DNA of 39,842 nt from DAONFI01 sp035403485 (lineage in GTDB: Bacteria > Planctomycetota > Phycisphaerae > SM23-33): positions 1 to 39,842 of the forward strand of contig CAZIAZ010000028.1 of assembly GCA_964536835.1 (NCBI GenBank), read 5' to 3'. Shown here piece after piece: positions 7,985 to 15,872 of the stretch; position 1 is the stretch's first letter, and each line of letters starts with the position of its first letter. A program made the position numbers and the translations under genes. Under the pieces are notes generated by a model. The model did not search any database and was not told the origin of the DNA. It saw only the letters and a program-made list of their open reading frames with translations.

Positions 7985-8030
7985 GTAAACTTTGTTTAAA
8001 ATATCAATTTTTTGTTTAGCATAATGGAAT

Positions 8031-8125
8031 TAGAGCATATAAAACCTGGCTTGCGTTTGCTGCTGTTTGCAGCCACGAACAAAGCAAACCAGCAAAAAAG
8101 GAAGTCGCAACTTTAAAATGCTCTA
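8031..8125. repeat. nested palindrome with TAGAGCAT/ATGCTCTA ends
   Basis: TAGAGCAT (8031-8038) and ATGCTCTA (8118-8125) are perfect 8-bp arms. Inside them TTTGCTG-CT-GTTTGC (8056-8070) pairs with GCAAACCAGCAAA (8084-8096) with a two-base bulge. It begins two bases past the stop of the zinc-ribbon gene and ends before the metY promoter. It may be a factor-independent 3' end without a strong U-run, or a small palindromic repeat; the 8-mer recurs at 12445 and 28296. Confidence 0.5.
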
Positions 8126-8126
8126 T

Positions 8127-9278
8127 TTATCGCCACGTGGCGTTGAACTGCTCTGCTATCATTGCCCGCCTGAGACGTTCGAGTCCAGCCTTGTCGACAA
8201 AAAGACCTTTTACTTCCCAGTCCGGCGTTTTGATGTCCAACTTCAGCCGGCCATTCTCCATTGTGAAGTCCATATCCGTAGGCCGTGTTTTGCCGGTTTC
8301 CTTCTGCCGCAGCGAGCAGTTGTAAATCAGCCGCCTATTTGTCACCACCAGGCCGCTCATGCCGTCTTCCGTACGGTTTTTTGAACGGTCTGGCGCATAG
8401 GCGGCGAATTCCTCGCCTTTTGCCGGCTTGTACCACTGTCGCAGACGCTGCTGTACCATGCCCGGCAGAGCGTCCCACGCGGATTCCGGTTTCTCGTTGC
8501 ACTCTATCTCCAGTCGCGTCCAGGCGGCTGAGCCCTCGCAGCCGAGATTTTTGAGAAACTCCAACGCCCGCCAGATTTTGTGTATCTGCATGCGCATTAT
8601 CCCGCTGCCGTTTTCCTGGAATTTACCCTGTGCGAAAATCATGTTCGCAGGGCTGCACATGTCACATATCCAGTAGGGCATGGGCAGATTTGCCGGCTTG
8701 GGCAGGCGTTTGATTTCCGGCATGAGCTTGAGAATGGATGCCGGGTCAAGCTGGACGAGCTGGTCTTCAGTCAATTCCGGCCGGCTGACGATGAGTTCAT
8801 TTTCCAGAATTGATGATTCACGCATAAGATGAGAGAAAATCACCAGGTGCGGCTTTAGATAATGAGATACGCCGCATCGCAGACAGCGACACGGCATGGC
8901 GGCACGGAATTCCGCCTTTTTATAGACATCAGGCCGGAATTCGAACAAAACTCCCTGACTGTCGATACGGACTATTGAAAAACCTTCCATGCCGGTATCG
9001 AAAGTCGCCTGCGTTTGAGTTGACGAACTGCCATTTTTGCCTGCGGCGTCTTCTTCACCGAGGCTGCCCATGGCGGACATATCCATGGACGGCATATTCC
9101 CGGCCGACGTCTCATCCAGATTGCGAATGCCGATGAGGTCTACAATCTCGGAGTCGCTCAATGCCGGCACTTTGAACCTTGTGCCGCATTTGCCGCACAG
9201 GAACCTGTTGCCGCCGTACCCGTCGGGCACTCCCAGCACAGTTCTACACTTGGGACAACGTACACTCATGCAAAGCAT
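8127..9278 (-). CDS. MJ0042-type zinc-ribbon protein of unknown function
   Basis: A 383-residue protein without a recognised enzyme domain. An N-terminal zinc ribbon has Cys8, Cys11, Cys28 and Cys31 in CPKC...CGKC, followed by FKVP, the pattern of MJ0042 finger domains common in planctomycetes and myxobacteria. Residues about 50-95 are low-complexity and Met/Ser-rich. A second split Cys pair set, CRCLRC (130-135) and CDMC (205-208), may bind another zinc. The C-terminal 90 residues contain GLVVTNRRLIYN, which resembles bacterial PH-like (bPH/GRAM) domains; that assignment is tentative. No membrane segment is seen. GGAG seven bases before the first ATG favours start 9278 over the ATG three codons later. 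It appears monocistronic. Confidence 0.8.
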   Translation of the reverse strand: MLCMSVRCPKCRTVLGVPDGYGGNRFLCGKCGTRFKVPALSDSEIVDLIGIRNLDETSAGNMPSMDMSAMGSLGEEDAAGKNGSSSTQTQATFDTGMEGFSIVRIDSQGVLFEFRPDVYKKAEFRAAMPCRCLRCGVSHYLKPHLVIFSHLMRESSILENELIVSRPELTEDQLVQLDPASILKLMPEIKRLPKPANLPMPYWICDMCSPANMIFAQGKFQENGSGIMRMQIHKIWRALEFLKNLGCEGSAAWTRLEIECNEKPESAWDALPGMVQQRLRQWYKPAKGEEFAAYAPDRSKNRTEDGMSGLVVTNRRLIYNCSLRQKETGKTRPTDMDFTMENGRLKLDIKTPDWEVKGLFVDKAGLERLRRAMIAEQFNATWR

Positions 9279-9545
9279 TTTCTGTCTCCTGAACTATGAT
9301 AAATATGAAAATATTATGCCTGAACGAGGGAGACTTCATAGCACCACTTTTTGCATTTTATGCGACAGTTATTCAGTTATATGAATTACGATTCCTGCCT
9401 TAATACGAATAACGATGCTGCCCATCCTCTCTTGCGTTTTTTTGCGAAACTTCTTCTTATGAATATAATAACATTGTCGCATCTCGAAGACAATTTTTTT
9501 GATATTTTTTTTATCGGCAGCAGAGGATATTTTTTTGTAGGGAAG

Positions 9546-10139
9546 TCACCCCAAAAAGCCTTTTATGCCGTCAAAGATAATCTGTGCCGCCAGGCTTGCA
9601 AGAATAAGGCCGGTTATCTTTGTAAGCATGATTATGAATTTCTGTTTGATGTGCCGTTCCACTGACACTGTCAGGAAAAGCATGCCGCCGACGCATAGTA
9701 CCGCCAGCAGCACTGCCGACAGCGCAACCATTTTTTCTCGCATGTTCACGACTTCGGCACCCATGATGAACAGCGCTGCCAGCGTGCCAGGGCCTACGAT
9801 TAGCGGTATAGCCATAGGCACTACGGCGATATCGTCTTCGTCGGACGCCTTTTCATATGCGTGGCCGCCTCGTACAAGGCTTACGCCGGCTAAAAACAGC
9901 AGCGCGCCGCCGCCGACCCTGAACGCGTTCAGCGTAATGCCAAAGAGGTCGAAAATATATTGCCCGAAAAAAAATACCAGCGATACTATCGCAAGCATGG
10001 CGACGGTCGTCTGCAGGGCTATTTTACGCTTTTCGCCGGAGCTGCAGCCGCTGGTCATGGAAATGAATCCTGAAACAGCGGCAAAAGGCGTCAACAGGAA
10101 AAATATTTTTAAAAATATGCTTATGAAATATGCGGTCAT
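9546..10139 (-). CDS. MarC/UPF0056 family integral membrane protein
   Basis: A 197-residue hydrophobic protein with about six membrane helices. NAFRVGGGALLFLAGVSLV, PMAIPLIVGPGTLAA and the C-terminal ITGLILASLAAQIIFDGI are the conserved blocks of the MarC family. The family sits in the inner membrane; its molecular role is not established, and the old link to multiple antibiotic resistance is not supported. Length is normal. It lies 52 bases downstream of the small membrane protein at 10192 in a minus-strand run with truA. The 267 bases between this stop and 9279 are AT-rich, with T-runs near 9497 and 9530, and hold no gene I can support. Confidence 0.9.
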   Translation of the reverse strand: MTAYFISIFLKIFFLLTPFAAVSGFISMTSGCSSGEKRKIALQTTVAMLAIVSLVFFFGQYIFDLFGITLNAFRVGGGALLFLAGVSLVRGGHAYEKASDEDDIAVVPMAIPLIVGPGTLAALFIMGAEVVNMREKMVALSAVLLAVLCVGGMLFLTVSVERHIKQKFIIMLTKITGLILASLAAQIIFDGIKGFLG

Positions 10140-10191
10140 TTTTTACCCTTTTTTAAAATGGCGTCTGATAAAATGAAACAGGCAGCTATTT

Positions 10192-10491
10192 TTATAGTAC
10201 ATTGCCCGACTCATCGATTACTGTAACATCGACGTGTTTGGCCGTAAAGCCGTCCGATGCGTTTTGTGACGGATTTACGTCTACGGCGTATTCCACGACG
10301 TTTCCATGTCCGGCTGCCTTGCGCAGCATATGGTTGAATTTGATTTTCTGGATGAACAGCCATATGCCTGCAATCAGCAGTATCGGCGATATGGCGATAA
10401 TTATCATGACGAAGACCGCCATGCCGAGAAATCCAGCCGCCGTCAATCCCAGTATGTTTTTCCATGTGGTTGAAAAATTTACGTTATTCAT
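10192..10491 (-). CDS. small membrane protein, unknown
   Basis: A 99-residue protein of unrecognised family. A long hydrophobic stretch at about residues 14-48, broken near residue 35, forms one or two membrane helices; it is followed by a basic segment (KIKFNHMLRK) and a soluble tail rich in Val and Asp. Its ATG overlaps the truA stop by eight bases (ATGAATAA), so it is probably translationally coupled to truA, which supports it being a real gene. Function unknown. Confidence 0.65.
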   Translation of the reverse strand: MNNVNFSTTWKNILGLTAAGFLGMAVFVMIIIAISPILLIAGIWLFIQKIKFNHMLRKAAGHGNVVEYAVDVNPSQNASDGFTAKHVDVTVIDESGNVL

Positions 10492-11272
10492 TTTTGTTAT
10501 CCTCGTAAAAAGCGTCCGGCGGATAATGTACGCACATGAGCGTCAGGCCGTCCGGCGGAGCTGTCGGGCCGGCTAACACACGGTCACAGCCGGCAAGTAT
10601 ATCATCAATCCGGCTGACCGGCCAGTGGCCTCTGCCGACCTCCACCAGCGTGCCGGCGATATTGCGAACCATATTATATAAAAAACCGTCGCCGCGTACC
10701 CATATTTCCACTTCGTCGCCGACGTCGCTGATTGTGCATGAAAAGATTGTACGAACGGTATTTTCGCGTTCTTCGCCGGCGGAGGCGAAGGCTGCGAAGT
10801 CGTGTCTGCCGGTGAGTCTGGCTGCAGCCTGTCGCATTTTTTCCGCATCGAGACGTCGGCCATAACAGTAAACCTGGCCAGCCAGTTCCACCGGCCTAGT
10901 CGGTGCGGTATATATGCGGTAACGATACGTCTTGCCGCACGCATTTCCCGACGCATTGAATGACAGCGGCACGTCGCGCACGCTTCTGACGACGATATCC
11001 GCCGGCAGTCGTGAATTTAACGCCCGACGGAGGCCTTCCGCCGGAATTGCGCTATTGCCGGTTTTCACGCTGACAACCTGGCCTTGCGCGTGAACGCCGG
11101 CATCAGTGCGGCTGCAGCCCTGTATCGTCAGCGGATGACGCAGCACGTGCCTGAGCGCGTCTTCCACGCGAAGCTGTACCGTCTCTATGCCGTCAGCCTG
11201 CCGCTGCCAGCCGTGATAATTCCTGCCGTCATACGCTATGACAAGCATCAGATTGCGAACTGAATCGGTCAT
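10484..11272 (-). CDS. truA: tRNA pseudouridine(38-40) synthase TruA
   Basis: A 262-residue enzyme that converts uridines 38-40 of the tRNA anticodon stem to pseudouridine. The catalytic Asp57 is in CSRTDAGVHA. YDGRNYHGWQRQ (14-25), FLYNMVRNIAGTLVEVG and the Arg-rich segments agree with the family, and length is normal. The start is ATG 11272. A TAAAAT box at 11280-11285 lies seven bases before it, with TTGTAC 15 bases further upstream, and there is no usefully spaced Shine-Dalgarno, so the transcript may be leaderless. The stop overlaps the next gene. Confidence 0.94.
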   Translation of the reverse strand: MTDSVRNLMLVIAYDGRNYHGWQRQADGIETVQLRVEDALRHVLRHPLTIQGCSRTDAGVHAQGQVVSVKTGNSAIPAEGLRRALNSRLPADIVVRSVRDVPLSFNASGNACGKTYRYRIYTAPTRPVELAGQVYCYGRRLDAEKMRQAAARLTGRHDFAAFASAGEERENTVRTIFSCTISDVGDEVEIWVRGDGFLYNMVRNIAGTLVEVGRGHWPVSRIDDILAGCDRVLAGPTAPPDGLTLMCVHYPPDAFYEDNKNE

Positions 11273-11434
11273 CCTGATAATTTTAACCTGTAGCCTGATA
11301 GTACAAAAAAATTAATCCCGAATATCCGAAATGTAAACATAACCAATAAGTCTGAAATTTTAAAATATTTTTGAAGTTTTAAAATGATTTCGAGAACCGC
11401 TCCCGAAGTCGGCCGGTTTTTGCGGGGTTTTTTA

Positions 11435-11857
11435 TCATGCGATTTCGTTGATTGTGAATTTGCGGCTGGTTTCGGAGAGTATTTTTATGGTTATATGGGT
11501 TCGCGGCAGGGGGAGGACATTTTCCGCCATGCCGGCCCACTCTATGACCATGACGCCGTTTTCGAGCAGTTCTTCCGGGAACATGTCCGTAAATTCGGCG
11601 GCTGCGTCGCCCATACGGTAGAGGTCAAGGTGATACAGCGGTATCGGCCCTGGGTATTCCTGCATAAGCACATATGTAGGGCTGGATACTAACCGTTCGT
11701 CGCAACCCATGCCCGCTGCCAGTCCGCGTACGAACGCCGTCTTGCCTGCGCCGAGTTCGCCGTCCAGCGCGACGCAGTCACCTGCGGCCAGGCGGCTGCC
11801 TAGCCGGCGGCCCAGCTGAAAAGTGTCATCTATGCTGTTGGATATAAAAAATTTCAT
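11435..11857 (-). CDS. tsaE: tRNA threonylcarbamoyladenosine biosynthesis ATPase TsaE
   Basis: A 140-residue P-loop ATPase that works with TsaB and TsaD to make the t6A modification at tRNA position 37. The Walker A motif GELGAGKT is at 33-40; SSPTYVLMQEY, YHLDLYRM and VIEWA are the family's other conserved blocks. Length is normal. TsaB and TsaD are not in the window. No clear Shine-Dalgarno is seen. The 162-base gap to truA is AT-rich with no further gene. It is separated from infA by the palindromic repeat at 11924-12091. Confidence 0.93.
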   Translation of the reverse strand: MKFFISNSIDDTFQLGRRLGSRLAAGDCVALDGELGAGKTAFVRGLAAGMGCDERLVSSPTYVLMQEYPGPIPLYHLDLYRMGDAAAEFTDMFPEELLENGVMVIEWAGMAENVLPLPRTHITIKILSETSRKFTINEIA

Positions 11858-11923
11858 GGCTGTGATGTGAAATAATGCGCAAAAAACATGCGCCCGATGA
11901 TATACAGGATTTCAGTCTTTTTA

Positions 11924-12091
11924 GAACCTATCCCCAAAACCTTGGCTGCCTGCAATCGGCCCTTTTGCAACCTGGCGGCGTCAGAAAAACGGCAGAATAT
12001 TTTTTTTAAAAAAGTATGTTGCCATTTTTCTTTCTTGCCAACCCGCAAAATTGCTCGATTTCGGCGGCGCCCATGTTTTTGGGATAGGTTC
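11924..12091. repeat. palindromic repeat copy A, with nested inverted repeat
   Basis: Perfect 11-bp terminal inverted repeats GAACCTATCCC (11924-11934) and GGGATAGGTTC (12081-12091). The body GGCTGCCTGCAATCGG...TTTTGCA.CCTGGCGGCG is shared with copy B at 31797-31877 in opposite orientation. Copy A carries an extra segment of about 89 bases (11981-12069) bounded by GGCGGCG direct repeats; that segment is itself an imperfect palindrome with GAAAAACGGCA (11984-11994) and TGCCATTTTTC (12020-12030) arms. Without it the copy is 79 bases, against 81 for copy B. It lies 18 bases past the infA stop. Confidence 0.85.
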
Positions 12092-12109
12092 CAGGAAAAT
12101 ATCAAAAAA

Positions 12110-12337
12110 TCAGCGCTGGCGGTAGATTATTCTGCCCTTGGTCAGGTCGTAGGGACTCATTTCCACCAGTACCTTGTCGCCGGGTGTGATTCTGATATAG
12201 TGACGGCGCATCTTGCCGGATATCATGCCGATGATTTCGTGCTTATTTTCGCCCATTTCGATTTCAAGCCTGAACATCGCGTTGGGCAACGCCTGTTTGA
12301 CTACGGCTTCCAATTCTATGTTGTCGCCTTTTGCCAT
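12110..12337 (-). CDS. infA: translation initiation factor IF-1
   Basis: A 75-residue single OB-fold protein that binds the 30S A site during initiation. MFRLEIE, GMISGKMRRHYIRITPGDKV and EMSPYDLTKGRIIYR are the conserved IF-1 blocks, and the length matches the family (about 72). AAGGA lies about six bases before the ATG. It is not in a ribosomal protein cluster here; it stands alone next to a divergent rmuC. The palindromic repeat immediately after its stop may serve as its 3' end. Confidence 0.96.
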   Translation of the reverse strand: MAKGDNIELEAVVKQALPNAMFRLEIEMGENKHEIIGMISGKMRRHYIRITPGDKVLVEMSPYDLTKGRIIYRQR

Positions 12338-12689
12338 ATATTTCCTTGCAACTATCTCCCGATAAATCCAACTGATGCCGCCGACTCGCAGTTATTGTTA
12401 TTATAAAAAATATTCAAGCGTCTCAAAAATCCGGAAAGCTTAACATGCTCTAACGGAACTACTGCGGAATAAACCCGCAAAACCGCCAATAACATATTCG
12501 ACTCGCTTTTACATAATATACGGGGCGTAAATCCTAACATTGCCAACACCCCGCGTCAAGTCACTTTCCGCCAAAGATGACTAAAAATACTTGCAAATCA
12601 ACAGGATATGCCGGTGCATGGTCAGATTCTTTCCGTCGGCGGCTGGATATGGCTGTAAAACGCGGATGTTTGTAGTTATAATCCCGAAG
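12338..12689. other. divergent intergenic region, infA/rmuC
   Basis: About 350 bases between the divergently read infA and rmuC. It is AT-rich near infA, contains the ATGCTCTA motif at 12445-12452 and a short TGCGG/CCGCA hairpin near 12465. A 65-codon reading frame on the minus strand here has no ribosome site or recognisable product and I leave it out. The rmuC -10 box TATAAT is at 12677-12682. Confidence 0.6.
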
Positions 12690-13793
12690 ATGGAATTTGT
12701 AATAGGACTAATTGTAGGATTGCTGCTTGGCGGAGCGGCAGTGTGGATATTTTTATCGGGCAGGTCAAGGCGTTTATCCGCCGAGATATCGACTGCGCGC
12801 GAGGAGCTCGCCGCGCAGCTTCGCGAGACGTTCGATTCGCTGGCAGCCCGCGCGTTGGACGCAAACAGCCAGCGGCTGACCGAACGCACTGAAACCGCCC
12901 TGAACGCGAAAAAAGAACTTATCGACCAGTCCGTCAAAGCCATCAATGACCGGCTGAACAGCATGGGCGAATATTTCCGCACGCTTGAAGGCGAACGAAA
13001 GACGGAATTCGGACGGCTGAGCGCGTCGGTTTCCACGCTGGCCGTCACCACCGGCGAACTTCACAAAGTTCTCGCCAGCACGCAACGTCGAGGCGCGTGG
13101 GGAGAACGCATGGCGGAAGACATTCTTCGTCTGCTCGGAATGAAGGAAGGCGTCAACTATCGCAAACAGTCGGCTGACGACGCTGAATCGGGCAGGCCGG
13201 ATTTCACATTTCCTCTGCCCAACGACCTGGTGGTGAATATGGACGTCAAATTCCCGCTGGAACATTATAAGGGATATATCGACGCCGATGACGACCAGGC
13301 AAGAGATGTCCAGCGCCGTCAGCTTGTCAACGACGTCAAGGGCCATATTCGTGAAGTCGCCCGCCGCGGTTACGTGGATTCGCAAGGCTCGACCGTGCCG
13401 TACGCGCTTGTGTTCATACCATCCGAGCAGTTATACAGCCTTGTGCTCGATACCCAGCCGGACATCATCGACGAGGCTCTCGCCAGCCATATCGTACTTG
13501 CCAGCCCGATTACGCTCTATGCAATGCTTGCCGTCATCCGCCAGGCTGCCGAGAACATCAATGTCATGAAAACCGCCGACGAAGTCATAACGTTGCTGGG
13601 CGGATTCAACCAGCAGTGGGGAAAATACAAAGAAGCCGTCGAAAAGCTCGGCAAATATATCGAACAGGCTGCCGGCCAATTCAATATTCTTACGACCACT
13701 CGCACCAATATGCTGCAAAAACCGCTGGATAAGATAGAAGACATTCGTCAACGACGCGGTCTGCCGCAGTTGGAAGCCGACGAAGACGAATGA
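12690..13793 (+). CDS. rmuC: DNA recombination protein RmuC
   Basis: A 367-residue protein with an N-terminal membrane helix (about residues 2-22), a predicted coiled coil (about 25-115) and the RmuC nuclease-like core starting near RGAWGE. VVNMDVKFPLEHY, YALVFIPSEQLYSLV and SPITLYAMLAVI are conserved family blocks. RmuC limits inversions at short inverted repeats and is related to restriction-type nucleases; its exact reaction is unknown. I choose ATG 12690 because it places the membrane helix at the N-terminus. TATAAT ends seven bases before it and there is no Shine-Dalgarno, which suggests a leaderless message. Upstream in-frame ATGs would add residues unlike the family. Confidence 0.92.
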   Translation: MEFVIGLIVGLLLGGAAVWIFLSGRSRRLSAEISTAREELAAQLRETFDSLAARALDANSQRLTERTETALNAKKELIDQSVKAINDRLNSMGEYFRTLEGERKTEFGRLSASVSTLAVTTGELHKVLASTQRRGAWGERMAEDILRLLGMKEGVNYRKQSADDAESGRPDFTFPLPNDLVVNMDVKFPLEHYKGYIDADDDQARDVQRRQLVNDVKGHIREVARRGYVDSQGSTVPYALVFIPSEQLYSLVLDTQPDIIDEALASHIVLASPITLYAMLAVIRQAAENINVMKTADEVITLLGGFNQQWGKYKEAVEKLGKYIEQAAGQFNILTTTRTNMLQKPLDKIEDIRQRRGLPQLEADEDE

Positions 13794-13908
13794 GATTTTG
13801 CTTAAAACACCACATGGTTTCAATAATGTTATCGCCGGTTTGCCTGAGTTCGGTTCTATCTGTTGTTACAGAATCTGAAAAAAAATCACGAAGGATATTT
13901 TTTAAAAA

Positions 13909-15687
13909 ATGCAGGATTTATCTCAACGTATAAGCAGCGAATTTCTGCCCCTCGTTCAGCAGCCGTCGCAGTACGTCGGCCTTGAAGTCAACGCCAGAAT
14001 GAAAAACGTCAACGCCGCCGAAGTGACCGTGGCGATGTGTTTTCCCGACGCATACACCATCGGCATAAGTCACCTGGGCAGCCAGATACTTTATCACGTT
14101 CTGAACGATATCGATTTCGTCGCATGCGACCGCGCGTATTGTCCGCCGCCGGACGGGGAGAAAGCTCTGCGCGAGACCGGCATTCCGCTGTTCGGTTGGG
14201 AATCCCGCTGCGCGCTGTGTGATTTCGACGTACTTGGTTTTTCGCTCGGCTACGAGTTGTGTGTGACTAACGTGTTGACGATGCTTGACCTGGCGGGTAT
14301 TCCGCTGCTTGCGTCGCAGCGAGGCGATGACGTGCCGCTGATAATCGGCGGCGATGCGATGGCTGACACGCCTGAGCCGCTGGCTGATTTTTTCGACGTC
14401 TTTCTGCCTGGTGACGGCGAGGATGCTATGACCAAACTCGCCGGTTTTTTGAGGGATGTCAAACGCAGCCGTAAATCTGGCCCCAAACTGTCGCGGAATG
14501 AACTTCTGTTGCGCATCGCACGGGAAATCCCAAATGCTTATGTGCCGTGTTTTTATCAGCCGGACGAATTCGGCTGTCCACGGCCGATGCGCGACGATGT
14601 GCCTGCTGAAATTCATCGAGCCTGCCTGACGGAACTTGACACGTTTCCGATGCATTCCAGGCAGCTTGTGCCGTTGTGCGAAGGCGTGCAGGAGAGGGTC
14701 GTCGTTGAAGTTATGCGAGGCTGTCCCAATGGCTGTCGCTTCTGTCAAGCCGGACAGGTCCGTCTGCCGGTTCGCCGTCGCAGTGTAGATGAAATTCTTT
14801 CCGTCATCAGGCAGGCGGTGGAGGCTACGGGCTATGACGAGGTTTCACTGCTCAGCCTTTCCACGAGCGATTATCCGAACCTCGATGAACTTATTTTGAA
14901 GCTCAATGACGAACTTGCCGGAAGAAAGGTCTCGGTTTCACTGCCGTCGCTGCGCGTCGATAAACAGTTGACGGTTCTGCCCAAACTTACCGCCGCCGTG
15001 CGCAAGGGCGGGTTGACCATCGCCGCCGAGGCAGGTACTGAACGGCTACGCCGCGCTATTCGAAAACGCATTACGGAAGAGGACATGCTTGCCGGCGTCA
15101 AAGCCGCCTGGGAATCCGGCTATCAGACCGTTAAAATATATTTCATGGCTGGCCTGCCTGGCGAGACGCAGCATGACATCGAGCAGATTCATTGGCTGTG
15201 CAGGCGGCTGAGCAATACCAGACGCGACGTCGACGGCCATCGAGGCGCGATAACCGCCAGCGTTTCATGGCTGGTGCCCAAGCCGCACACCCCCATGCAA
15301 TGGGAGCCCATGCAGCGGGCGGAATACTTTTGGAAAGTGCGGGAAACGCTTATTGAGATGTGCCGCAAAACGCCGGTAAATGTGAAATTCCATCGTATCG
15401 AGCAGTCGCTGCTGGAGGCGTTGATGTGTCGCGGCGGCAGGGATGTCGGTTGCGCGATACTGCGAGCGTGGGAACTTGGCGCAAGAATGGACGGCTGGAA
15501 CGAGACGTGGAATTTCGAACTATGGCAGCAGGCTATCGCCGAGACGGGTGTGGATTTCGACGCCGTGGTTCATACGCCGTTTCATCCGGATATGCCGATG
15601 CCGTGGAGTCACATAAAATGTTTTCGCGACGACGATTTTTTGCGCGAACAGCGAAGCAGAATGTACGACGAACTTGAAATTTCTTGA
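13909..15687 (+). CDS. B12-binding-type radical SAM protein (TIGR03960 family)
   Basis: A 592-residue protein with an N-terminal cobalamin-binding-like region and a radical SAM core. The iron-sulfur motif is CPNGCRFC (Cys272, Cys276, Cys279). PDAYTIGISHLGSQILYH, GGDAMADTPEPLADF and FMAGLPGETQHDI match the TIGR03960 family of uncharacterised radical SAM proteins. In many bacteria this protein is fused or adjacent to a DUF2344 (TIGR03936) protein near the gene for ribonuclease G; neither partner is seen here. The substrate is unknown. AAGGA is 13 bases from the ATG, an unusually long spacing. The stop overlaps a perfect TTGACA. Confidence 0.88.
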   Translation: MQDLSQRISSEFLPLVQQPSQYVGLEVNARMKNVNAAEVTVAMCFPDAYTIGISHLGSQILYHVLNDIDFVACDRAYCPPPDGEKALRETGIPLFGWESRCALCDFDVLGFSLGYELCVTNVLTMLDLAGIPLLASQRGDDVPLIIGGDAMADTPEPLADFFDVFLPGDGEDAMTKLAGFLRDVKRSRKSGPKLSRNELLLRIAREIPNAYVPCFYQPDEFGCPRPMRDDVPAEIHRACLTELDTFPMHSRQLVPLCEGVQERVVVEVMRGCPNGCRFCQAGQVRLPVRRRSVDEILSVIRQAVEATGYDEVSLLSLSTSDYPNLDELILKLNDELAGRKVSVSLPSLRVDKQLTVLPKLTAAVRKGGLTIAAEAGTERLRRAIRKRITEEDMLAGVKAAWESGYQTVKIYFMAGLPGETQHDIEQIHWLCRRLSNTRRDVDGHRGAITASVSWLVPKPHTPMQWEPMQRAEYFWKVRETLIEMCRKTPVNVKFHRIEQSLLEALMCRGGRDVGCAILRAWELGARMDGWNETWNFELWQQAIAETGVDFDAVVHTPFHPDMPMPWSHIKCFRDDDFLREQRSRMYDELEIS

Positions 15688-15712
15688 CACTAACCGATGG
15701 TGTTGTTAGATT
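15684..15712 (+). promoter_or_regulatory. candidate promoter for symporter gene
   Basis: A perfect TTGACA overlapping the stop codon of the radical SAM gene, a 17-base spacer and TAGATT. It would give a leader of about 155 bases. An alternative is TTGTTA-N16-TATATG about 20 bases downstream; I cannot decide between them. Confidence 0.4.
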
Positions 15713-15872
15713 CACAAATGGGATTATATGGTTTTAAAGCCGTAGAATCCCGACTTGATATATTTAAAATATGTTCTGAAACAGTTGCTGATTCCGGTAT
15801 GTTCCAATGTGTTTTGCCCGAAGTATTGGGCTGTTTATTGTCTACAAATTTTGTAATGATGCTGAGGTAAAC

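Noticed and set aside
11854..12105. Frames inside the palindromic repeat copy A.
   Set aside because: They translate the inverted repeats and have no coding features.
12352..12549. A 65-codon minus-strand frame upstream of infA.
   Set aside because: No ribosome site, no recognisable domain and an Asn-repeat from AT-rich DNA; it lies where the infA promoter should be.
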